A stretch of 8,378 nucleotides of DNA from Actinomycetota bacterium (GTDB taxonomy: Bacteria > Actinomycetota > Acidimicrobiia > Acidimicrobiales > JACCXE01), in assembly GCA_013697265.1 (NCBI GenBank), contig JACCXE010000266.1, positions 1-8,378 of the forward strand. Reading direction: 5' to 3'. The notes beneath the pieces are model-generated. The model was not told where the DNA came from and did no database searches. It worked only from the letters and a program-made list of their open reading frames with translations. A program made the translations under genes and the position numbers. The first letter of the stretch is position 1; each line of letters starts with the position of its first letter. Below are positions 1 through 8,158 of this stretch, in pieces.

Positions 1-2
1 TG

Positions 3-1598
<1,596 letters not shown>

Positions 1599-1999
1599 CG
1601 GTCACCTCGCCCACAAAGCTCTTGGCCACCACGCCGTCGCTGTCGGCCACCAACACCATGGGCACGGCCTCCACGCCGTAGCGATCGTGTAACGGCCTAT
1701 CTCGCTGATATGAGATCTCCTGGTAGGCCACGTCGGTCGCTTCGACCACCCGCGCCTTTTCGATCACGCTGACGCAGCTGTCGCAGGTTGCGGACGAAAA
1801 CACCGCAACGAGCCATGGCGCTTCGGGCCGGGTGAAGTCGCTGCGATCGAGCTGTACCGGCACGGGCCAAAGCCGAGGCTGGGTCGGCGCCTCGGGCCGA
1901 CGACCGCGCAGCAGGTAGGCAATCAGGCCGGCAATTGCGAGCACGGCGACGGTTGCGATCAAGCGGGACATGCAGCGGAGAGTCTTAGCCGACTACAAC

Positions 2000-3403
2000 A
2001 TGGCCGTGACTACGACTCCGCCGACCCAGCGTTCGAAGTGGCCCATGTGGGTTCTGGGCCTCGTGATCATGATCGACCAGATCGATCAGAACGTGCTGCG
2101 AGGTGTGGCGAGCGACCTCCAGAAGGACCTCAATCTCTCCGACGCCCAGATCGGTTTGTTGCTTTCGGCCTTCGTGCTTGTCAACGGCTTGATCAGCGTG
2201 CCCGCCGGCTACTTGGCCGACCGCTTCATCCGCACCCGCACCGTGGGGCACACGGTGATCGCGTGGTCCGGCATCAGCGCGCTCACCGCGGCAATGCCGA
2301 ACTTCGCATCGCTGCTCGTGGTGCGGGGTGCCCTCGGGTTTGGTCAGGCAGTAACCGAACCCGCGTGTGCCAGCCTCCTCGCGGATTACTACCCGGCCGA
2401 AGAGCGCGGCCTCGCGTTCTCGGTGCAGCAGGTGCTCACCTTCGTCGGCTTTGGCCTCGGCCTTGGTCTCGGTGGCGTGGCCGCGAACTCGTTCGGGTGG
2501 CGAGTTGCCTTCCTGCTCGTGTGCACGCCCGGCGTGCTGATCGCGTTCTTCGTCTACAAGCTGCGCGAGCCCAAGCGGGGCGCGGCGGATCGCGCCCACC
2601 TCGGCGTGATCGACGACGACACCGAAGAAGTCGAGTCGCTGCCCCTGTTCGAGCACGGATTCAAGCGGTTCTTTACCGACATGATCGACGGCCTCAAAGC
2701 CGACATGCGCACCATCTGGCAGATCACCACAATGAAGTACGCGCTCATCGGCGTGTCCACGCTGCTGTTCACGATCACGGCCGCCGCGGCCGCGCTCCCC
2801 CAGTTCTACGAAAAACAGCTGGACGTCGCCTCGGGCAAAGCCGAGTCGCTCGTCGGCCTGATCGTGATCCTCGGAGCGATTCCCGGCGTCTTGCTCGGCG
2901 GCCGCTTGGCCGATCGGTTCGCAACCCGCATCAAAGGCGCTCGCATGGCGATCCCCGCGTACTGCCTGATCGTCGGCAACGCCTTGTTCGTCACGTCCTA
3001 CATCCCCAACATCCCGCTGGGCGGTGTCTTGTTGCTCGAAGCCCTCGGCCTGTTCGTGACCGTGATGGCGGTGCCTGCTCTGCGGGCCGGCCTGTCCGAC
3101 GCCGTGCCCGCCCACCTGCGGGGCGCTGGCTTCGGTGCCTTCAACCTGTTCTCGGTGATCTTCGGTCAAGCAGCGGCATCGGTGGTGGTGTTCAGCCTCG
3201 CCGGTGCGTTCGATCACAACTTCCGCACCGCGCTGATCATCGTGAGTCCGCCGGTGTTCATCGGAGCACTCGTGCTGCTCAAGGCCCGGGATCACCTCGA
3301 CGAAGACGCGGCCAAGATTTTCGAGGCCATCATCAAGGCCATGCAAGAACAGCAAGAACGCGACGCCGAAGATGCCGCGGAGGCTGGAGAAATAACGCCC
3401 TAG
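2000..3403 (+). CDS. MFS transporter, possibly Spinster-like
   Basis: This is a twelve-helix Major Facilitator Superfamily permease in the cytoplasmic membrane; the substrate cannot be read from sequence. Numbered from the upstream ATG at 1970, the MFS loop 2-3 motif is GYLADRFIRTR (80-90), and a half-repeat copy, GGRLADRF (310-317), opens the second half. The first helix carries acidic residues in IDQIDQNVLRG (35-45), and ERG followed by FGWRVAF (145-181) resembles bacterial Spinster-like members. A charged central loop (about 200-252) separates the two six-helix halves, and the last 30 residues form a charged, probably helical cytosolic tail. I prefer the ATG at 2000 (467 aa, MAVTTTPP) to the ATG at 1970 (477 aa): the only purine-rich stretch, GGAGAG at 1977-1982, lies after the 1970 codon. 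It is 17 nt from 2000, too far for a good Shine-Dalgarno site, so leaderless translation is possible. The stop overlaps the stop of the convergent DUF5719-like gene. Confidence 0.92.
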   Translation: MAVTTTPPTQRSKWPMWVLGLVIMIDQIDQNVLRGVASDLQKDLNLSDAQIGLLLSAFVLVNGLISVPAGYLADRFIRTRTVGHTVIAWSGISALTAAMPNFASLLVVRGALGFGQAVTEPACASLLADYYPAEERGLAFSVQQVLTFVGFGLGLGLGGVAANSFGWRVAFLLVCTPGVLIAFFVYKLREPKRGAADRAHLGVIDDDTEEVESLPLFEHGFKRFFTDMIDGLKADMRTIWQITTMKYALIGVSTLLFTITAAAAALPQFYEKQLDVASGKAESLVGLIVILGAIPGVLLGGRLADRFATRIKGARMAIPAYCLIVGNALFVTSYIPNIPLGGVLLLEALGLFVTVMAVPALRAGLSDAVPAHLRGAGFGAFNLFSVIFGQAAASVVVFSLAGAFDHNFRTALIIVSPPVFIGALVLLKARDHLDEDAAKIFEAIIKAMQEQQERDAEDAAEAGEITP

Positions 3404-4851
3404 CCGTGGTCGGTTGAGAGCACGGTGCCCATTACGGCCGAGGCGCCGGTGCCGCCGACGCGGTAGGTCGTGCGCTCGACGACGACCGGACCGGTTGCGT
3501 TCACGATCAACGGCAGGTCGGGTCTGCCGCCGTGGTCGTTCATCCGGAACACGCGGCGGCCACCCCGGGGAATGCGCAGGCGACTGAGGCCGGGCAGCGA
3601 CGCAAGCGACGATCCTTCGGGGGTGGTGACGCTGATCGTGACGGGACCCGAGGCCTCGTTGATCACGGCGATCCACTCGTCATGATCGGGCGACGTGCCG
3701 CCCGCCGCGAAGCCCCAGTGGAGGGCGGCGTTGGTGGCGCCGATGTCGGAGATGTAGCCGTGGCGGTTGTTGCCTGCGCCCAGGTCGGTGGTGCGACCGG
3801 CCGCGATGGCAACGTCGTTGGAGACCTGCACCACCAGCGCGTGACCGATGCCCTTGGGGATGCGCGACTCGGCCGACAGATCGATGGTGACCCGATCGCG
3901 AGCCGGCACCCGTATCTGGAACGGCTGGGCCTCGCCCGAATCGAGCACCAAGTCGAGTTGCACCGCGGCTTCGGTGGCGTTCGGATTGAACAGGTGGAGC
4001 TGCTCCATCTGTTCGGGGCCGGCGATGCCGTCGGGAAAAACGAAGCTCGTAGCGGTGCGTGGCGCACCAAGCATGAGGCCCACACCTTTGCGGCCGTCCC
4101 CGTTGTGGATCTGCATCTGCTCGACCACAACGCGGCCCCGGCGGGCGTGAACGGCGCCGCTCACGTGCGCGCGGCGCCGAACATGGGTGCCGATGTCGAC
4201 GGGCACCAGCCCGCCCGCGGGCACGACGATGCCCTGAAAGGCCGCCGGCGCGTCGCGGCCCTGCTCGGTGCTGAACGAAAGATCCACGATCGCGTCGTCG
4301 GGAAACGGGTTGTAGAGGGCGTAGACGAGCGACGCGGACTTGGTGGTCGCGCCCTCGGGCAAGTACCACCGCGTCGACGCCGACGAGGCGCACGCCCCGA
4401 CGGTCTCGCCCGCAGGTCCACTGACTGTGTGCTCGACGATGGCGCCGCCTCCGTCCAGGCGAACCGCCGACGCGACGAACGCGTTCTTCAGCACCTCGCC
4501 CGAAGGCACGAAGATACGCGACCGCGGCTCGACCACGATTTCCTTCGAAGCCTTCGTGCCGTCGCCTCCGACTACCTCGATCGCACCGCGTAAGCGACGA
4601 GACGTCGGGTTGAATACGACCGTCGTCGATTCGGCCTGCCCGCCCGGCGTTGCAGTGCCCGCCGGGCAATACCAGGCCGACGTCAACGCGTCGGGCGGCG
4701 ACGCGGTCGGCGCATACGCGGTGACGAGCCGCGCGTTGGCTGGCGTCAGCGGGTCGCGTCCTCCTCGGTCCGCAACCGCGAGCGCGATGAGCGCGACCAC
4801 GAGGACGAGCACCGCAGGCAGTCGCCCGACGTCGCGACGTTGTTGGCTCAT
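3400..4851 (-). CDS. Anchored extracytoplasmic four-repeat protein, DUF5719-like
   Basis: This 483-residue protein has unknown function and is recognised, from memory, as resembling the actinobacterial DUF5719 family. A short basic N-terminus (MSQQRRDVGR) leads into one hydrophobic segment (11-27), so it is anchored in or exported across the membrane. The rest is beta-rich and built of four repeats of about 85 residues, beginning at W60, W162, F270 and W379. Each opens with an aromatic-x-x-(P/A)-x-G turn, continues to an (F/Y/I)N(P/E) turn, and ends in strands like GAIVEHT, RVVVEQM, VAIAAGRT or GPVVVERT. The only two cysteines after the anchor, C62 and C154, could form a disulfide. The start is the ATG at 4851, not the in-frame start 20 codons upstream: it has GAGGAG 7 nt before it and overlaps the glycosyltransferase stop as ATGA, implying translational coupling. 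No catalytic motif is visible, so a scaffold, glycan-binding or accessory role is inferred from context only. Confidence 0.88.
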   Translation of the reverse strand: MSQQRRDVGRLPAVLVLVVALIALAVADRGGRDPLTPANARLVTAYAPTASPPDALTSAWYCPAGTATPGGQAESTTVVFNPTSRRLRGAIEVVGGDGTKASKEIVVEPRSRIFVPSGEVLKNAFVASAVRLDGGGAIVEHTVSGPAGETVGACASSASTRWYLPEGATTKSASLVYALYNPFPDDAIVDLSFSTEQGRDAPAAFQGIVVPAGGLVPVDIGTHVRRRAHVSGAVHARRGRVVVEQMQIHNGDGRKGVGLMLGAPRTATSFVFPDGIAGPEQMEQLHLFNPNATEAAVQLDLVLDSGEAQPFQIRVPARDRVTIDLSAESRIPKGIGHALVVQVSNDVAIAAGRTTDLGAGNNRHGYISDIGATNAALHWGFAAGGTSPDHDEWIAVINEASGPVTISVTTPEGSSLASLPGLSRLRIPRGGRRVFRMNDHGGRPDLPLIVNATGPVVVERTTYRVGGTGASAVMGTVLSTDHG

Positions 4852-7800
4852 GTGAGCTCTCCTCGCGTCGATCGGCGCCACGCCCAGGCGGCGCGAATCA
4901 CGAGGGCCCACACGGCCAATTCGAACAGCAGCGAAAGCCAGCGGATCGGCGATGTGTGGTAGTTCAACGTCGCCGGTCCTGACTGGGTCGACGTGTAGAG
5001 CGTGCCGACGCCGTAGGCCGTGCGACGACTCACCGACGCGTTGCCGACGGTGAGCTTCCAGCGCGACGTGGGCGATTCGGCAAAGAAGAGCGCGTCGCTG
5101 CGCAGAGAGCCGGCGAAGTTGTAGTCAGAGTTGCGAGTGGTGAGTGCGGGCGCTGCCCCGCCGATGACGTTGTCGGTGGCCGCCACAAAGGCGGTGCCGG
5201 CTGAGGCAACTCCGCGGGCGTGGGTAGCGTCCAACGCAGCGCGGATCGGCACCCAGGACGCGTTCTCGAACACCGCGAGATCCTCGGTGGCGTCGAGTTG
5301 GCGGAAGTCTGCCTGCTCGGCCATCGCGCCCGCCACGTCGCGCGACGGCGCCAAGGCCGGCCGGCCCGAAGCCTCGGGCCCCACCCGTTTCGGCACCACG
5401 ACATAGCGGACCCCCATTGGGCCGAGCAGGTGGCCGAGGCGGGTCGTGCGACCGTTGAGCGCAATGCGCACCGCGCCACCGAGTGCCATCGAAGGGCCTG
5501 GTCGGGTCGGCGCCCACGACTCGGTCAGCTCACCGAGCCCGTTGCGCGACGTCCCGTAGGCCAGGCCGGGCGCGACGCGCCAGCCGTCGACTGGCAACGT
5601 CTCAGGGTCGCCCAGCCACAGCACCCGGAAGTCGCCCGTCTTCGTATTGGCCTCGATGTAGCCGAGTTGGGTCGCGAGCGTGGCCGGCTCGAGGCCCCAT
5701 CGCCCGTTCCCAGCGGCGGCTACGACCGGGATCGCCGCCGCGAAGAACGCGACGCTGGCAATCGCGGCGGCTACCTGCGGCGCGCCGAAGCGAAACTCGC
5801 GCAAGTCGATGCGGAACGAGATGAACCCGAGCGCGATCGACCAGGCGATGGCAATCGCGACCGGCGCCAGGAACAGCTCGGCGCTGGGCACCGGCAAGCC
5901 GACCCAGCCCCGCCCCACGACGGTAAGGAATGCGGCGTTGACCACGATCACCGCCCAGCATCGGATGGCCCAGCTCAACCGCCAGCCCCGCCCGATGAGC
6001 AGCGGCAGCGCGGCGGCAACCAACAGCGCCCAACCGAACGGCGCGCCACCGAGGCGGCCGGTCTCGAGCCGCAGCGCAGCCCCGAACGGCAACGCCCGGC
6101 TCGGCGACAGGCCCGGGCCGAACAGCGCGTGGCTCAGCCCTTCGGGGTGCAGCATCGTGAAGGACCATGGCGCGAGCAGCAGGAGCGCGACGCCGATACC
6201 GAATCCCGCGACGGACAACGCCCGTCGCCCGTCGCCTGGTGCCCGAACCAGCAGAGAGCCGACCAGCACACCGAGGGCGAGCAGCAGCGTCATCGCGAGC
6301 ACACCCGGGGCGAACGCGGCGGCGACGCCGAGCATCAGCGCCACCCCAAGGCCCGACCGCCATTCGAACAAAAACGGTGCACGATGGCGCCCGTCGGCTG
6401 GTTCCGCGGCGCGTTCGCCCATGCCCTCGGCGCCGGCACGCATGCGGGCCAACAGCCAGGGCGCAACGGCGTACGCGATTAAACCGTCCCAGCGGCCGCG
6501 GGCCAACGACGCGTAAGGGAGGGGCACCACCGCATACGCCGCAAGCCCGACCAGGCCGGCGCGGGGCACTTCGACGCTGCGGGCCAGCCGAAACGCGCCG
6601 AACAGGCCGAGTGGCACGAGGCCGAGGATGAGCACCTTCTGCGCGGCGCCGACTGCGCCGAACAAGATCGTTCCGGCGATGCCGAGCAAGGCGAAGGCCG
6701 GCGGCGCGGGCGACTCGGCGCCCAGCCCGGTGAAGCGCCAGCCGCTGAAGAACTGGCGAAACAGACTGCCGACCGCGGGCGGCGGAGCGAACTGGCCCAC
6801 CGCGGGCAGGTCGCCCGACAGCAGCCCGCGGGTACCGGCGAGCAGCACGAAGGCAACGGCGCCCCACGCAATCAGCGCGCTGCGGGAACCCGCGATCTCT
6901 TTTAGAAGTCCGGCGCCTGATTCGGCAAAAGCGCGGGCGCGGTCTTCGCCGTGCAACTGGCCGCGGATGAACCGGTTGATGCGGGCGAAGCCCCGCGTCT
7001 GCAACCGTCGGATCTCGCTGTCGGGAAACAACCGCGTGGCGTTGACGCGCTTGCGCGACTCGCGAACGCCGCGGATGTCTCGCAATACGTCGTACCAACC
7101 GCCAACGATCGACGCGGCGACACGGCGACGGCCGGCGAGCAGCGCGTAGACGAGTTCGCCGAGTTGCACGATGATGAGCTGGGGCACGATGCGAACCAGA
7201 TGCGTCGGCGTGTAGTTCGTGAACACCATGCGAATCCGGTGGCGGACCTCGGCCGCTCGCACGTCATCGCGGTGACGGGAGATGTCGCGTTTGTCGCGGT
7301 CGTCGCCCCCCACTCCTGAGCGGTATCCGCCGACCGTCGCGCCGCGATGGGAGGCCCGCGCTGCGGGAGCGGCCAGAACGCGCGCTCCGGCGATTTGGGC
7401 TCGCCAGCAAAAGTCGATGTCTTCGCCGTGGGGCCACAATTTCGGCTCGAAGCCACCCAAAGTGATGGCGAGGTCGGCGCGCACCAGCATCACCGCACCG
7501 TCGACGGCGAACACGTCGCGCACCGCATCGTGCTGTTCTTGATCCAGTTCGCCCGAATCGACCAGGGGCGCGACTACGCCGGTCTTGTCGATGGTAAGAC
7601 CGGCAGACGTAATGCGGAAGTGGTCGTCCCAGTCGACGAGCTTGGGCCCGATAACCCCGGCGTTAGAGCGGTAGGACTCTTCGACAAGAAGGCGAACCGC
7701 GTCGGGCGCGAGCGCGGCGTCGTCGTGACAGAACAACAGGTACGACGCTCCTTGCACCATGTCGAGCGCTTCGTTGGCGGCACGGGCCCAGCCCGGGTCG

Positions 7801-8027
7801 GTGGCCAGCCGCCGAACGAATGCCTCGGGCGCGACCGCGGCTACCCGGGAGGTCGGGTCGACGTCAGATGCCGCATCGATCACGAGTACGGACAGGTTCT
7901 CGTAGTCCTGAGCGCCCAAGGCGGCGAGCGCCGAGTCGAACCATTCTCCCGGGTCGTGGGTGACCATTACGGCCACAACGGCAGGGGGCGCCGCTAGCTC
8001 GGGCTCGGCAGACGGGTCGAGATCCAT
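4848..8027 (-). CDS. GT2 glycosyltransferase fused to a multi-spanning GT-C-like membrane region
   Basis: This protein (1059 aa from the ATG at 8027) probably builds a cell-envelope glycan. Residues 16-235 are a GT-A family 2 domain: strand VVAVMVTHDPGEW, GWARAANEAL (79-88), a DxD-type metal site HDDA (101-104), and GEDIDFCWR (201-209) with the acidic residues expected near the acceptor base, then H227. No QxxRW motif of processive synthases is present; the closest look is rhamnosyl- or galactofuranosyl-transferase-like. Residues 260-360 form a basic, amphipathic linker. From 383 to 772 about twelve hydrophobic segments follow, with an early outside loop SGW..TGLGAESPAPP (428-443) and GRWDGLIAYAVAPW (511-524), resembling GT-C proteins such as the AftD/DUF3367 group. 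Residues 773-1027 are a large extracytoplasmic domain (MGVRYVVVPKR at 871-881), closed by a final helix (1028-1046). A TTG at 8036 would add three residues; neither start has a good Shine-Dalgarno site. It is translationally coupled to the DUF5719-like gene. Donor and acceptor are unknown. Confidence 0.92.
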   Translation of the reverse strand: MDLDPSAEPELAAPPAVVAVMVTHDPGEWFDSALAALGAQDYENLSVLVIDAASDVDPTSRVAAVAPEAFVRRLATDPGWARAANEALDMVQGASYLLFCHDDAALAPDAVRLLVEESYRSNAGVIGPKLVDWDDHFRITSAGLTIDKTGVVAPLVDSGELDQEQHDAVRDVFAVDGAVMLVRADLAITLGGFEPKLWPHGEDIDFCWRAQIAGARVLAAPAARASHRGATVGGYRSGVGGDDRDKRDISRHRDDVRAAEVRHRIRMVFTNYTPTHLVRIVPQLIIVQLGELVYALLAGRRRVAASIVGGWYDVLRDIRGVRESRKRVNATRLFPDSEIRRLQTRGFARINRFIRGQLHGEDRARAFAESGAGLLKEIAGSRSALIAWGAVAFVLLAGTRGLLSGDLPAVGQFAPPPAVGSLFRQFFSGWRFTGLGAESPAPPAFALLGIAGTILFGAVGAAQKVLILGLVPLGLFGAFRLARSVEVPRAGLVGLAAYAVVPLPYASLARGRWDGLIAYAVAPWLLARMRAGAEGMGERAAEPADGRHRAPFLFEWRSGLGVALMLGVAAAFAPGVLAMTLLLALGVLVGSLLVRAPGDGRRALSVAGFGIGVALLLLAPWSFTMLHPEGLSHALFGPGLSPSRALPFGAALRLETGRLGGAPFGWALLVAAALPLLIGRGWRLSWAIRCWAVIVVNAAFLTVVGRGWVGLPVPSAELFLAPVAIAIAWSIALGFISFRIDLREFRFGAPQVAAAIASVAFFAAAIPVVAAAGNGRWGLEPATLATQLGYIEANTKTGDFRVLWLGDPETLPVDGWRVAPGLAYGTSRNGLGELTESWAPTRPGPSMALGGAVRIALNGRTTRLGHLLGPMGVRYVVVPKRVGPEASGRPALAPSRDVAGAMAEQADFRQLDATEDLAVFENASWVPIRAALDATHARGVASAGTAFVAATDNVIGGAAPALTTRNSDYNFAGSLRSDALFFAESPTSRWKLTVGNASVSRRTAYGVGTLYTSTQSGPATLNYHTSPIRWLSLLFELAVWALVIRAAWAWRRSTRGELT
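4859..4864 (-). promoter_or_regulatory. Shine-Dalgarno site of the DUF5719-like gene
   Basis: On the minus strand GAGGAG lies 7 nt before the ATG at 4851, inside the last codons of the glycosyltransferase. It decides the start of the downstream gene. Together with the ATGA overlap (4848-4851) it indicates that ribosomes finishing the first cistron can reinitiate on the second. Confidence 0.8.
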
Positions 8028-8054
8028 GAGGCGCAAGAACCTAGTTGGACCGGC

Positions 8055-8119
8055 CCCGTTGCTAGCTGAGACCGCGCTTGCAAGAGTTAATCAAAAGGTA
8101 TAACTTAGTTAGCAACGGG
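8055..8119. repeat. Imperfect 13-bp inverted repeat bracketing the intergenic promoter
   Basis: The left arm CCCGTTGCTAGCT (8055-8067) and right arm AGTTAGCAACGGG (8107-8119) are inverted copies matching at 12 of 13 positions, separated by 39 bp. The arms flank a promoter-like element: the left arm ends about 10 bp upstream of the -35 and the right arm covers the expected transcription start. This fits paired operator sites for a dimeric or looping regulator of the divergent genes, or a large stem. The regulator is not in the window. Confidence 0.7.
8078..8104 (+). promoter_or_regulatory. Sigma-70-type promoter candidate for the 8159 gene
   Basis: TTGCAA (8078-8083) resembles a -35 box and TATAAC (8099-8104) a strong -10 box, 15 bp apart; reading CTTGCA as the -35 makes it 16 bp. 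The spacing is slightly short of the optimum, but the AT-rich -10 stands out in this GC-rich DNA. Transcription would begin near 8111, giving a leader of about 48 nt. The start site would fall inside the right arm of the flanking inverted repeat. Confidence 0.6.
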
Positions 8120-8145
8120 TGGCGCTACTTCACCCCCACCCTTTC

Positions 8146-8150
8146 AGGAG
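8146..8150 (+). promoter_or_regulatory. Shine-Dalgarno site of the 8159 gene, within a small hairpin
   Basis: AGGAG lies 8 nt before the ATG at 8159, close to ideal spacing and the strongest ribosome site in the window. GGAG (8147-8150) can pair with CTCC (8154-8157) across a three-base AAA loop, so the site may be partly hidden in a 4-bp hairpin. That stem is weak and may have no effect. Confidence 0.85.
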
Positions 8151-8158
8151 AAACTCCC

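Noticed and set aside
1977..1982. GGAGAG as a Shine-Dalgarno site for the MFS gene
   Set aside because: It is 17 nt from the ATG at 2000, too far, and lies downstream of the ATG at 1970, so it supports neither start well.
2038..3417. 459-codon plus-strand frame overlapping the MFS gene
   Set aside because: It is an Arg/Pro-rich alternative frame of the MFS gene with no recognisable motif; long shadow frames are normal at this GC content.
1985..3676. Long open frame of 563 codons on the minus strand, antisense to the MFS gene
   Set aside because: The translation is rich in Arg, His, Asp and Gly with no hydrophobic or domain pattern, as expected from the complement of a high-GC gene. The plus strand there gives a clear MFS protein.
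3532..4593. 353-codon plus-strand frame opposite the DUF5719-like gene
   Set aside because: Its composition is that of a reverse-complement shadow, while the minus strand shows a signal anchor, repeats and a good ribosome site.
4852..4911. Upstream in-frame start at 4911 for the DUF5719-like gene
   Set aside because: It would add 20 residues before the signal anchor and overlap the transferase by 64 bp, while the ATG at 4851 has GAGGAG 7 nt upstream and an ATGA coupling.
5220..6482. 420-codon plus-strand frame opposite the glycosyltransferase
   Set aside because: Low-complexity Arg/Gln/Glu/Pro translation with no fold signature, no ribosome site and no independent support.
5602..7098. 498-codon minus-strand frame inside the glycosyltransferase
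   Set aside because: It is an Arg/Ala-rich out-of-frame reading of the membrane region; the true frame gives regular hydrophobic helices.
8077..8084. Perfect 8-bp palindrome CTTGCAAG as an operator
   Set aside because: It coincides with the -35 box and an 8-bp palindrome is expected by chance; the longer flanking inverted repeat is the stronger signal.
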